Source: Clostridium sp. (GTDB lineage Bacteria > Bacillota > Clostridia > Clostridiales > Clostridiaceae). Taken from it: a DNA stretch of 22,774 nucleotides. A program made the translations under genes and the position numbers. Positions 1-7,855 of this stretch are shown here, piece by piece (positions within the stretch are counted from its first letter, which is position 1; the number at the start of each line of letters is the position of its first letter). The notes beneath the pieces are model-generated. The model ran no database searches and was not told the DNA's origin. It worked only from the letters and a program-made list of their open reading frames with translations. The stretch covers positions 1-22,774 of the forward strand of contig NZ_JAHAIF010000048.1 in NCBI RefSeq assembly GCF_018372875.1, written 5' to 3'.

Positions 1-36
1 ACCTCTACTATATGATTAACTAATTTACCATATAAC

Positions 37-72
37 GAAGATGAAAGCTAGATATAATCTAGCTTTCACTTC
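37..72 (+). terminator. Strong hairpin, possible terminator of a gene left of the window
   Basis: A 12-bp perfect stem (42-53 with 57-68) is extended by a further 4 bp (37-40 with 69-72) around a single bulged A, with a 3-nt loop. On the plus strand it is followed by TTAAAAATTTT, a weak U-rich tail, so it may terminate a plus-strand transcript from beyond the left edge. Nothing coding was seen in 1-110. Confidence 0.4.
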
Positions 73-104
73 TTAAAAATTTTATAAATTCCTAGACAGG
101 AACA

Positions 105-132
105 AAAAAAATACTAGGAAGTAAATTCCTAG
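105..132 (-). terminator. Rho-independent terminator, minus strand
   Basis: The arms CTAGGAA (126-132 read on minus) and TTCCTAG (114-120) enclose a 5-nt loop and are followed on the minus strand by TA and a run of eight T. It lies 20 bp past the stop of the broken frame at 152-298, which suggests that frame was once a transcribed gene. Confidence 0.6.
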
Positions 133-151
133 CATTTTCACTAAAACTCTT

Positions 152-298
152 TTACAATTCTTTTGCCTTAGCTTTTCCTTCTTCTACTTTTTCTTCTACA
201 TTAACACCAATTATATCTTAATATTTATCTCTAATTAGTTTATTTTAATTATATTCTAAGATTAAGTATAACTTTCTCAACATATTAAAAAAGTCCAT
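152..298 (-). pseudogene. Short decayed reading frame of unknown family
   Basis: Starting from an ATG at 298, one frame reads for 48 codons but is interrupted twice by TAA (after codons 17 and 26). It ends in a charged helical tail, VNVEEKVEEGKAKAKEL, before a third TAA. The even, highly charged tail and the good terminator just downstream suggest a former gene of about 50 or more residues, but I do not recognise the family. It may simply be a chance frame; the case rests on the amphipathic tail and the terminator. Confidence 0.3.
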
Positions 299-380
299 TC
301 TAAATGAATAAAGCGTACTTTAATTTATTACTTATGACCCGGATTAATTTTAACCTTATTTGTTAATAAGTATATCTAAA

Positions 381-734
381 CTAGTAAGGATAATATGGAT
401 AATATGGATAAGGGGGCACTATAAATGGATACCTTAATAGTGCTAAAGCAGCTATTGTGTTAATAGGAAATGGTCTTCTTCTAAATCTTCTATATCTATT
501 TCTCATTGGTCCAAAGGGTTGTCTTGGTTGTCTTGTCATTTCATTATCCCTATCATCAGTCATTACATCCTCACCAACCAACACAAAAACCACATTTCCA
601 TCTATACCTTCTATAATTCCATCAAAGCTACTACCGTCTTTCATTTTGATAATTGTGTGGTAAGATATACATCTCTGGCACTGTTCATAAATAGACATAT
701 CATTTCTTTCATAATCAAATATTTCTAATGACAC
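381..734 (-). CDS. LSm-like small protein with Arg-rich patch and Tyr/Pro tail
   Basis: This 117-residue protein starts at a GTG preceded by a good site (GGAGAAAGGAGTTGATATAAA). Residues about 24-60 (HTIIKMKDGSSFDGIIEGID...) have the look of a small LSm/Sm-like beta barrel of the kind found in short Firmicutes proteins. They are followed by an arginine-rich stretch (about 70-88), a short hydrophobic segment, and a C-terminal tail of repeated PYY units. Related short proteins with aromatic/proline tails occur in Bacillus and Clostridium, some described as spore-associated, but no function is established. The basic patch could bind RNA or a polyanion; that is inference. No clear terminator follows, only a weak 6-bp stem near 356-371. 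Confidence 0.75.
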   Translation of the reverse strand: MSLEIFDYERNDMSIYEQCQRCISYHTIIKMKDGSSFDGIIEGIDGNVVFVLVGEDVMTDDRDNEMTRQPRQPFGPMRNRYRRFRRRPFPINTIAALALLRYPFIVPPYPYYPYYPY

Positions 735-846
735 TTTATATCAACTCCTTTCTCCTATATGGTATTCATTTAATTCAATTCTAGTGACTTTATACATTTC
801 TTAATAAAATCATTTTCAATAAGGGAAATAACCAAATTTTGTTACA

Positions 847-966
847 CTAAATCTTATAAGATTGAAACATCTCAAGTATAAAATGTCTTAGATTGTCTAT
901 TGTTTTAACCTCAACTAGTTTTTTAGGAATTCCCAGTTTTATAATATATCCATCTTTATTTTCCAT
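847..966 (-). CDS. Possible 39-residue small ORF or remnant
   Basis: An ATG at 966 opens a 39-codon frame (MENKDGYIIKLGIPKKLVEV..., ending FQSYKI) too short to score by length. No convincing ribosome binding site precedes it. Another frame resumes at about 838-770 (NLVISLIENDFIKKCIKSLELN then stop), so this may be one small gene broken by a frameshift rather than an intact peptide. It lies directly upstream of, and in the same direction as, the LSm-like gene. Family unknown. Confidence 0.3.
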   Translation of the reverse strand: MENKDGYIIKLGIPKKLVEVKTIDNLRHFILEMFQSYKI

Positions 967-997
967 AATGTTAATTTATCACTACCCTTATTATCAT

Positions 998-1344
998 TGT
1001 ATTATTTATGGTGAATTTCTAAAAAACCCAATTCCTATTAAAATTGATAGTTCTGATTTAAACATGTAGATTTTCAATATACAAAACCTAATGAAAGAAT
1101 TAAAATGAAAATTCCTATAAAATTTAGTGGACAGGAAAACTTAGAATCAAAAAGATTGGTATTAGAAACACATATTACATCTATTGAACTACAAGGGGAT
1201 GTTGAAAAAATTTCTGAGTCAATTAATATTGATGTTTCTAATATGAATTTTGATAATAGAATATTACTTAAAGACATATCTATTCCAAAAGATATCTCTG
1301 TTTTAAGTGACCCTAAAGCCTTAGTGGCTATTATTACAAATTAA
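998..1344 (+). pseudogene. rplY: Ribosomal protein L25/Ctc family, decayed
   Basis: From 998 one frame reads CIIYGEFLKNPIPIKIDSSDL, matching the VIYG motif of the L25 N-terminal RNA-binding domain, and then hits TAG at 1067. From 1063 a second frame reads HVDFQYTKPNERIKMKIPIKFSG and continues to 1344, matching the HVDF motif and the C-terminal TL5/Ctc beta domain (SINIDVSNMNFDN..LLKDISIPKDISVL). The region between the two motifs, normally several dozen residues, is gone, and the junction at about 1060-1063 is out of frame by one base. The start of the gene is not recognisable. L25/Ctc binds 5S rRNA in the large subunit; this copy cannot make it. A normal terminator follows. The family call is firm, the exact left boundary is not. 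Confidence 0.75.
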
Positions 1345-1355
1345 TGCTAAAAAAT

Positions 1356-1382
1356 CACTGTACTTTTATACAGTGCTTTTTT
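1356..1382 (+). terminator. Rho-independent terminator after the L25 remnant
   Basis: CACTGTA (1356-1362) pairs with TACAGTG (1369-1375) around a 6-nt loop, followed by C and six T. Confidence 0.8.
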
Positions 1383-1520
1383 AACATTAAATTTGTTCCT
1401 AAATATGTTAATCAACCTGCTATTATACTAGCTATTAGGAGACTTTGATCTTATGAACTTCATTGTTTATATTTATTTTTTATTTATATATAAATTTCCT
1501 GTTAAAATTTAAATTTTGGG

Positions 1521-1549
1521 TTGACTTTTTTCTTTATCCATAGTATAGT
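1521..1549 (+). promoter_or_regulatory. Sigma-A type promoter for the symporter gene
   Basis: TTGACT (1521-1526), a 17-bp spacer and TATAGT (1544-1549) give a near-consensus promoter about 60 bp upstream of the symporter start. The rest of the 1383-1609 gap is AT-rich and shows no other clear signal apart from a weak imperfect stem near 1415-1440. Confidence 0.7.
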
Positions 1550-1609
1550 GTACTCAATTGCAAAACATGTGTTTTTTAAATAAAGACACAATTAAAGGGG
1601 CTTAAACAT

Positions 1610-2776
1610 ATGAAAAAATTTTCACTAATCGGCAAAATTATAATAGCTTTAATACTAGGGGTTAGCGTGGGACTTATTTGTAAATCCCTTTCTATAGTAT
1701 TCCCTATGAGAATATTAACTACCTTTAGTGGTTTATTTGGAAACTTCTTATCCTTTATTATTCCACTAATAATTATAGGGTTTATAGTTCCTGGAGTTGC
1801 TTCTTTAGGGAACAAGTCTGGTAAAACTTTATTATTAACTATCCTACTAGCTTATACATCTACTTTAATTGCTGGATTTTTAGCATTTATTATTGGATTT
1901 AATCTACTACCGAAGTTCATAAATGGGGGATTTTTACTTGAACAAGGTACTGTAGATTTAACTCCTTATTTCACTATCGACATTCCACCAATGCTAAATA
2001 TAATGTCAGCTTTAGTATTTGCATTTATACTAGGAGTTGGACTATCTCGCATAAAAAATAGTAATTTATTAAAAATATTTGAAGAATTTAGTTCTATAGT
2101 AGAAATGGTAATAAAGAATATATTAATACCTCTTGTTCCCTTTTATATATTTTCAATATTTGCAAAACTAAGCTTTAGTGGAGAGATATTTAGTACATTA
2201 AAAGCTTTTGGTATTGTTTATATAATATTGTTTACCTTACAAGTTGGGTATATTTTAATTCAATATTTAGTTGCTGGTAGCTTTAAAAAGCAAAATCCTT
2301 TAAAGCTTATTAAAAATATGATACCTGCATACTTTACAGCAGTTGGTACTCAATCTTCTGCTGCTACAATTCCTGTCACATTAGAATCTACAAAGAATAA
2401 TAATGTAAGTGAAGAGATAGCAGATTTTGTTATACCTCTATGTGCAACAATCCATTTAGCAGGTGATACTATAGCATTAGTTTTAACATCTATGGGGGTA
2501 ATGTATATGAATGGACAAACTCCTACCTTTAGTAGTTTTTTTCCTTTCATATTAATGTTAGGTATTACAATGGTAGCTGCACCTGGAGTACCTGGCGGTG
2601 GTGTAATGGCTGCACTTGGTATTTTAGAAATGATGTTAGGTTTTGGTTCTGTAGAAAAGTCTATAATGATTGCATTACATGCAGCTCAAGATAGCTTTGG
2701 TACTGCCACTAATATCAGCGGAGACGGCGCTTTAGCAATAATAATAGATAAAATAGTGGGCAAAATAAAAAGCTAG
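1610..2776 (+). CDS. Dicarboxylate/amino acid:cation symporter (DAACS family)
   Basis: This 388-residue polytopic membrane protein belongs to the GltP/SstT/TcyP group, which couples uptake of acidic or other amino acids to Na+ or H+. Family marks are visible: the serine-rich re-entrant loop TQSSAATIPVTLE (about 247-259), a second re-entrant loop with AAPGVPGGGVMAALGILEM (about 324-342) and the substrate/cation-site helix ending in TATNISGDGALAI (about 367-379), equivalent to the NVxGD motif. Length is close to the family norm. The start is supported by AAAGGGG about 9 bp upstream. It is monocistronic: its own promoter upstream and a terminator overlapping the stop. Substrate (glutamate/aspartate, serine/threonine or cystine) cannot be told from sequence alone. 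Confidence 0.9.
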   Translation: MKKFSLIGKIIIALILGVSVGLICKSLSIVFPMRILTTFSGLFGNFLSFIIPLIIIGFIVPGVASLGNKSGKTLLLTILLAYTSTLIAGFLAFIIGFNLLPKFINGGFLLEQGTVDLTPYFTIDIPPMLNIMSALVFAFILGVGLSRIKNSNLLKIFEEFSSIVEMVIKNILIPLVPFYIFSIFAKLSFSGEIFSTLKAFGIVYIILFTLQVGYILIQYLVAGSFKKQNPLKLIKNMIPAYFTAVGTQSSAATIPVTLESTKNNNVSEEIADFVIPLCATIHLAGDTIALVLTSMGVMYMNGQTPTFSSFFPFILMLGITMVAAPGVPGGGVMAALGILEMMLGFGSVEKSIMIALHAAQDSFGTATNISGDGALAIIIDKIVGKIKS

Positions 2777-2800
2777 TATAATAATGTACTAGCTCTTTTT
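2771..2800. terminator. Bidirectional terminator
   Basis: AGCTAGTA (2771-2778) pairs with TACTAGCT (2787-2794). The plus strand continues CTTTTT; the minus strand continues TTTTTATTTT. It can end both the symporter gene and the convergent GH20 remnant. Confidence 0.75.
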
Positions 2801-2883
2801 CTATATATTTATTTCCATTTATTTCCTGAGAAATATTTTATTATTTCCTATCTCAAGACCATATGCTACTATCTCTATAGTAG

Positions 2884-4032
2884 TTAATTCCTAGATTCTT
2901 CAGTCTTTTTCCTTGCTGCTTCATTTGAATCCTTCCAATTTTGTAGTATTACCCTTGAGTTTATCTCTGGTGATGTATCAATGGGATCCCATCCTATTGG
3001 AGTTTTTCCTAAAGCATCAACCATTTTAGCTACTCTTCCAACAAAATAATCATAATCCTCCTTCTTAGTGCTAAGAGCTTCATCTCCTCCTATATGAATA
3101 TATTTTGAAGGAGAAATAGCTGCTACTTCCTTAAACACATTATCTAAAAACTTATATGTCTCTTCACTATGTGTCATAAAAGAGCTAAAACCAATCTCTG
3201 TTCCTGTGTACAAAGGCTTCCTTTTACCATCTAGATTTAAAAATCCATAGGAAGCTGGGGCTGCATTACTATGACCAGGCATATCAAATTAAGGAATTAT
3301 CTCTACATATCTATCTCTTGCATATTTTACTCTCTCTTTAAATTGCTCTTGAGTATAATATCCTCCTTTTCCCCATCCAACTTCTGTGCTACCACCTATT
3401 TTAGTTAAATCAGGATACTATTTAATTTCATCTACTGAAAAGAAATTCCTAGCTACATCAATCATTAATCCTCTATAACTATATTCTGGTTTATCCTTTA
3501 TATTAGAAGCTGGAACACTCCATTCCACATTATTAACCAATTTGTTTTTCTCTATATCTGGAGGTAATAACTGCCTTAAGCTTTGAACACCTCTAGAAAT
3601 ACCCTCTGCCTTATAAGCTATAATCTATATTTTCTCTTTTGTAGTTATTAAATTGTATCCTTCATTTCCTCCTAAAGTAGTTAAGTAAATACTTCCTGAG
3701 GGATGATTCTCTCCTTCAACTATTTTTAATTCATATCCTGTTGGACTTATTAACTTTTCTCTTAGAAACTCTGCTACTATTCGTATTTCCTCTGTTTCTT
3801 CTTTATTCTTTCCTTATATATAGAGAGAAAATTCCTTACTTAAAATAAACTTTCCATTATTCTTTACATAACTTAAAAGTTTTGGAATAATGTCATTACT
3901 CACCTCTTCTAAAAAAGTTGATTGCACATTTTCTCTCTTTTGAAGGTTTATAAATATTGAGGTAGATAAAATTACTAAAGATAATAATATTATTGAGATA
4001 CAATTTAAACTCTTATGATATAGGTTATTCAT
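2884..4032 (-). pseudogene. Beta-N-acetylhexosaminidase (GH20), heavily decayed
   Basis: A single minus-strand frame from the ATG at 4032 (good site AAGGACGGTG) can be followed to 2884, crossing four stops: TAA near 3814, TAG near 3629, TAG near 3418 and TAA near 3292. The parts match secreted GH20 enzymes in order: N-terminal hydrophobic signal/anchor, the N-terminal alpha/beta domain (SIYLTTLGG..., ISRGVQSLRQLL), the catalytic barrel start (YSYRGLMIDVARNFF), DMPGHSNAA, and the catalytic IHIGGDEAL pair (Asp-Glu). Between VDEIK and YPDLTKIGG the segment that normally carries the HLxDDQ motif is deleted, and the protein ends shortly after ILQNWKD, so the end of the barrel is missing as well. 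The parent enzyme would remove terminal GlcNAc/GalNAc from host glycans or peptidoglycan fragments. It is non-functional here. Confidence 0.88.
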
Positions 4033-4094
4033 TAGTTCACCGTCCTTAATTACAAAAATCTATACTATTTTTACTAAGGCACACATTTTATACA

Positions 4095-4124
4095 TAAAAA
4101 GGAATGTATCTTTGATACATTCCC
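4095..4124 (-). terminator. Rho-independent terminator for the DUF4261-DUF89 unit
   Basis: A perfect 10-bp stem (4101-4110 with 4114-4123) closes a 3-nt loop; on the minus strand the 3' arm runs directly into TTTTTAT. It lies 15 bp past the stop at 4139. Confidence 0.8.
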
Positions 4125-4138
4125 GCAGATTTTAAATA

Positions 4139-4303
4139 TTACTTTGCACTTTGTTCTTTTAAGTATTTATCTATCTCTTCTTTACTTAATTTCTTTACTT
4201 CTCCTACTAAAGTATTATTAGATAAATTAGATTCATATATTGACTTATTTCCAGCACAGCTTTTATCCTTATTCTTATCTAAATAAACTTTTAAACGAAA
4301 TAT
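4139..4303 (-). pseudogene. Orphan reading frame downstream of the DUF89 remnant
   Basis: A 54-codon open frame without a plausible start codon runs to a TAA at 4139, immediately before the terminator. It is in the +1 frame relative to the DUF89 gene and overlaps its last nine codons. The product (KVYLDKNKDKSC..., ending EIDKYLKEQSAK) is lysine-rich and looks like a true C-terminus. It may be the displaced tail of the DUF89 protein or the end of a gene lost by deletion. I do not recognise a family. Confidence 0.4.
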
Positions 4304-5011
4304 TTAATGGTTTTGCTACCATGTTACACTTTGCCATAAACATAAAATATAAATTTTCTCTATTACAATTTATTAGGCTCTCATAATTTCCTTGTCCTTT
4401 ACAAATCACCATATGGACATCATTAAATATTTTATTAAATTCAGAACTTGTCTTTTTTAACTCAGTACCTAATGAACCATCACCATTAGATAAAACCTGA
4501 GAAACCTCGTTCATTTTAACTTCCTTAGCATCCTCCACAGTTACATCATTTACTATAGGTTCTCCTCTAACACCATAATATATTTCTAGGTTTGGATAAT
4601 TCTCCTTTAAAACTGTTATAAACAATTTATCTAATACAATCTCTCCACAATTATCTCCTAAATATAATATCGATTCAGCTAATTCCACATCCTTAAACAT
4701 TTCTTCACTATGGTTAATTGCTAACTCTTTCTTTGTAATTTCTATTAATTTTTTCAAATAAGGGAGTGAATTTAGTAACTTTTTATTAAAATAAGTCTTA
4801 ACATCCTTATATGAATTTTCATTCTTTATATCTTCACTAATTATCTTCCATATATCCCCCATCACCTCTGGATTTGTTTTATCCATATCTACCTTATCTA
4901 AAAAAGAAATCACCTTATTTCTCAGTTCTTCTCTCCTATAACTATCTAATTTAAGAATTTTACATATCTTATCAACCTGCTTTATATCACATTTTTACAC
5001 TCTTCATACAT
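4275..5011 (-). pseudogene. DUF89/ARMT1-like protein, frameshifted and internally deleted
   Basis: The motifs LYLGDNCGEIVLDKLF, YGVRGEPIVNDVTVEDA, VLSNGDGSLG and VICKGQGNYES identify the DUF89 (ARMT1-like, metal-dependent phosphatase) family, thought to repair or dispose of damaged phosphometabolites. The natural start is the ATG at 5011 (site AGGGGATTATCA) giving MYEECK, where the family has a CxxC near the N-terminus. A run of five A (4992-4996 on plus as T) is one base short, so that frame ends at once, while the frame continuing CDIKQVDKICKILKLDS reads into the rest of the protein. In addition about 40 residues carrying the usual AGNxIDFG motif are missing between PYLKKLI and EMFKDVELAES. 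The short T-run change could be a sequencing error, but the internal deletion argues for real decay. It follows the DUF4261 gene by 21 bp. Confidence 0.75.
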
Positions 5012-5032
5012 TGATAATCCCCTTTTGCTATC

Positions 5033-5767
5033 CTACTTATATTTTATCTTTATACTATTTCCTTCTACAGCAACTCCTTTTGACTTAGTTATAGGCAGTT
5101 TTTCCTTTTCTGAAAATCCTATTGTTTCTCCATCATTAAGTACTGCATTATACTCAAGAACATAGGATACTATATCATAAATAAATCCATATAACTCTGA
5201 AGGTGTAGTTTTTGAGTTAATAACTTCAATCTCATCTTTATCAAAATAGTCCATTCCACATGTATAGGCTGAAAATCCTTTTTCACTTGGATAAATACCT
5301 ATATATATCCAATTTAATACAGGAAGAACTTTTTCTTTTAAATCCTCAGCACATCTTATATAAAAATCAGAAGGTAAAACTGTTGGGTATTGATATATAC
5401 CTATTGCATTTTTTAACTTCAATAGAGAAGAAACCACCATAGTAAATACGATGCTATTTCCTATTGGATTTTCTCCTTTTGTAACTGACACAACTATATG
5501 AGCCTTATGCTTAGCAGTTTCCTCTTTCCCCTCTTTCCAAAGATAATTATTCATTGCATTTTCTTCTGCTTCTTTATTTGGAACAGGTGAATTAATTAAT
5601 GCACATACAACCTTAATATCACTTACTTCAAATATTAAAATTTCACTTTGATCTTCTTCCTTAATCATAATTTCCCAATCTCTATATAAGTTTCTCTTAA
5701 CCTCTTTTATATTAAAGCCTTCATCTGATAAAAGTACAAAACCAGTTCTTATCTTTTTATCTTTCAT
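5033..5767 (-). CDS. DUF4261 domain protein, function unknown
   Basis: A soluble 244-residue protein with no signal peptide or membrane segment. Its pattern (TGFVLLSDEGFNIKEVKRNL..., then a strand-rich centre with HKAHIVVSVTKG and a C-terminal GETIGF) matches the DUF4261 family of uncharacterised Firmicutes proteins. An in-frame start lies 15 codons upstream, but the ATG at 5767 has the better ribosome site (AAAAGGGGATGAG). It is first in a two-gene unit with the DUF89 remnant, sharing the terminator at 4101-4124. No biochemical role is known. Confidence 0.75.
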   Translation of the reverse strand: MKDKKIRTGFVLLSDEGFNIKEVKRNLYRDWEIMIKEEDQSEILIFEVSDIKVVCALINSPVPNKEAEENAMNNYLWKEGKEETAKHKAHIVVSVTKGENPIGNSIVFTMVVSSLLKLKNAIGIYQYPTVLPSDFYIRCAEDLKEKVLPVLNWIYIGIYPSEKGFSAYTCGMDYFDKDEIEVINSKTTPSELYGFIYDIVSYVLEYNAVLNDGETIGFSEKEKLPITKSKGVAVEGNSIKIKYK

Positions 5768-5834
5768 CTCATCCCCTTTTCCTTTCCATTTATTACAATT
5801 AAATTCTATCATACTTTTTATATAATTAAACAGT

Positions 5835-5865
5835 AAAAAACTGCTGATATACTCAACAGTTTTTT
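5835..5865 (-). terminator. Terminator-like hairpin after the heme ABC operon
   Basis: AAAAAACTG (5835-5843) and CAGTTTTTT (5857-5865) form a 9-bp stem with A/U tracts in the arms, so it could act in both directions. It lies about 230 bp past the ABC ATPase stop. The intervening 5866-6091 is AT-rich with no coding frame seen; the DUF4261 promoter should lie in 5768-5835 but is not clear. Confidence 0.5.
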
Positions 5866-6091
5866 ATAGTATTACTAATCCTATTTTATTGAATTTTAAT
5901 TTCATAAGTTTTTGGTTATGTATTACCATGTTTAAAAGCGATTTTAAATAAAATGTGTACATATTTATATAAACATATATTTATAACAATATTTAAATAT
6001 TTATTTTCACCTATATATTTTATAGAAATTGAATTTAAAAATTAACATCCCTAAAAGAAAATTTATAAATAGAATTGCAGCCTTATCCTTC

Positions 6092-6871
6092 TTATCCTAC
6101 GCAAGTTTTCTCTGCTACATAGTAAGGCTCTCCATTAACTTCTTCCATAGTTCCACTTACTCCATAGACTTTCCTAATTAAATTCTCATTAATAATATCA
6201 TTAGCTCTTCCTTCCTTAACTAATACTCCATCCTTCATAACGACTACATTATCACTATACTTAATAGCTTGGTTAATATCATGTAAAACCATAACTATTG
6301 TTGTTCCATGCTCTCTATTTAATCTTTGAACCAACTCTAAAATTTCTATTTGATGATATATATCTAAATAAGTTGTTGGTTCATCAAGGAAAAGAATCTT
6401 AGGTTTTTGAACTAATGCCATTGCAATGAAAGCCCTTTGTCTTTCCCCTCCAGACATGCTCATTACAAGCTTTTCTTTCATTCCTTCAAGTCCAGTTTCT
6501 TTTAATGCCCAATTAATTATTTCTTCATCCTCCCTATTAATATGTTCAAATCTATTTTTAAAAGGTAGTCTACCATAGCTTACTAAATCTCTTACAGTAA
6601 TATCATTAGGCACAGAATTTTGCTGATGAACAGTTGCTACAATTTTAGCAATATCCTTATACTTAAGCTTTGTTATATCCTTCCCCTCAATAAAAATGCT
6701 CCCTGATTTAGCCTTATTCAACCCACATAACAAAGAAAGCAAGGTAGATTTTCCACTTCCATTTGGCCCAAGTATTGTTGTTATTTTTCCCTTCTCAAAT
6801 TCAACTGATAAATCTTTTATAAACTCTTCATTCTTATTATAAGAAAACTTTATTCCTTCAACTTTAAGCAT
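6092..6871 (-). CDS. Iron/heme ABC transporter ATP-binding protein
   Basis: A cytoplasmic 259-residue ATPase of the FecE/BtuD/HmuV class that powers import through the adjoining FecCD permease. Visible motifs: Walker A GPNGSGKSTLL (about 36-46), Q-loop HQQN (about 82-85), signature MSGGERQR (about 138-145), Walker B ILFLDEP (about 159-165) and switch His in VLHDIN (about 197). The start ATG overlaps the permease stop as TAATG, with AAGGAGTGACATAAA as ribosome site, so the two are probably translationally coupled. It is the last gene of the NEAT-sortase-ABC operon. Heme or siderophore-iron as substrate is inferred from the NEAT neighbour. Confidence 0.92.
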   Translation of the reverse strand: MLKVEGIKFSYNKNEEFIKDLSVEFEKGKITTILGPNGSGKSTLLSLLCGLNKAKSGSIFIEGKDITKLKYKDIAKIVATVHQQNSVPNDITVRDLVSYGRLPFKNRFEHINREDEEIINWALKETGLEGMKEKLVMSMSGGERQRAFIAMALVQKPKILFLDEPTTYLDIYHQIEILELVQRLNREHGTTIVMVLHDINQAIKYSDNVVVMKDGVLVKEGRANDIINENLIRKVYGVSGTMEEVNGEPYYVAEKTCVG

Positions 6872-7845
6872 TATTTTATGTCACTCCTTCTTAGGATATA
6901 TAGGAAGAAAGGAGCTCCTATTATAGCCATTATAATTCCAACTGGAACCTCATAAGGTTTCATAATTACTCTTCCTAAAGTGTCTGCAAGTAGTAATAGA
7001 TTTGCTCCAACAAGTCCACTAAAAGGTATCAAATATTTGTGGTCAGAACCTATTATCATTCTACAGATATGTGGAACCACAAGACCAACGAAGGATATTA
7101 CACCTCCAATTGAGGTTGATATACTTGATAAAAATACAGCAACACCTGTAATTATAATCATTTGTACGTCACCATTTATTCCAAGACTTTTTGCATTCTT
7201 ATTCCCAAGCATAAGAATGTTACAGTTTCTTCTTAAAAGTAAAGCTATTACAACTCCTATAATTGAATAAATAAATATTATGCTTACATCACTCCACTTA
7301 ACAGCAGCTAAGCTTCCTTGAAGCCATCTTTGAATATTTGATGCACCCATTCCAAGACTTGTTGTCATCATAGATGTGAATCCACCAAATAGTGCATTAA
7401 TAGCTGCACCTACAAGTACTATTCTAATTGGAGAAAGCTCCTTCTTGTATGCAAATATATAAACTATTCCACAAGAAATCACACCTCCTAAGAAGCCTAA
7501 AATAGGTCTCATCATCCCAATGCTAGGAATAAATATCATAACAGCTACTGTTACCAGAGATGCGCCTGAAGAAATCCCTGTTACATATGGATCTGCTAAT
7601 GGATTTCTTATTACAGCTTGTAAAAGAACCCCTGCGATTGAAAGGTTAGCACCAATAAGTACAGCAATAAATACTCTTGGCATTCTTAAATCTCTAACTA
7701 TTTCATAATTATTGCTTATATCAATTCCCAAAATACCTTCAAATAACTCTTTTACAGTAATATCTATACTACCTTGTGCAAGAGAAGCAAATAGTAGTAT
7801 TGAAAGAATTATTAAGGATATTATTATATATAACTTCTTTTTCAT
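6871..7845 (-). CDS. FecCD-family permease for iron/heme
   Basis: A polytopic membrane protein of about 324 residues with the FecCD/BtuC layout: RDLRMPRVFIAVLIGANLSIAG, the GNPLADPYVTGISSGAS-type loop (here RNPLADPYVTGISSGAS), LGINGDVQ-like coupling segment and GVISFVGLVVPHICRMIIG near the C-terminus. All are hallmark motifs of importers for siderophores, heme and cobalamin. The annotated start is the ATG at 7845, preceded by AAAGAGGACATT; an upstream TTG at 7863 overlaps the binding-protein gene and has no comparable site. It lies 10 bp after the lipoprotein gene and overlaps the ATPase by one base. Confidence 0.92.
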   Translation of the reverse strand: MKKKLYIIISLIILSILLFASLAQGSIDITVKELFEGILGIDISNNYEIVRDLRMPRVFIAVLIGANLSIAGVLLQAVIRNPLADPYVTGISSGASLVTVAVMIFIPSIGMMRPILGFLGGVISCGIVYIFAYKKELSPIRIVLVGAAINALFGGFTSMMTTSLGMGASNIQRWLQGSLAAVKWSDVSIIFIYSIIGVVIALLLRRNCNILMLGNKNAKSLGINGDVQMIIITGVAVFLSSISTSIGGVISFVGLVVPHICRMIIGSDHKYLIPFSGLVGANLLLLADTLGRVIMKPYEVPVGIIMAIIGAPFFLYILRRSDIK

Positions 7846-7855
7846 AATGTCCTCT

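Noticed and set aside
457..728. Two plus-strand reading frames opposite the LSm-like gene
   Set aside because: They are antisense shadows of an intact minus-strand gene with a good ribosome site and have no site of their own.
1074..1277. Minus-strand frame over the L25 remnant
   Set aside because: The plus strand carries recognisable L25 motifs; the antisense frame has no homology signal or ribosome site.
2884..4032. Stop-codon reassignment as an explanation for the GH20 stops
   Set aside because: Both TAA and TAG occur, the motif-bearing segment is also deleted, and other genes in the window use TAA and TAG as normal stops.
6980..7708. Plus-strand frames inside the permease gene
   Set aside because: Low-complexity antisense translations of a clear FecCD permease.
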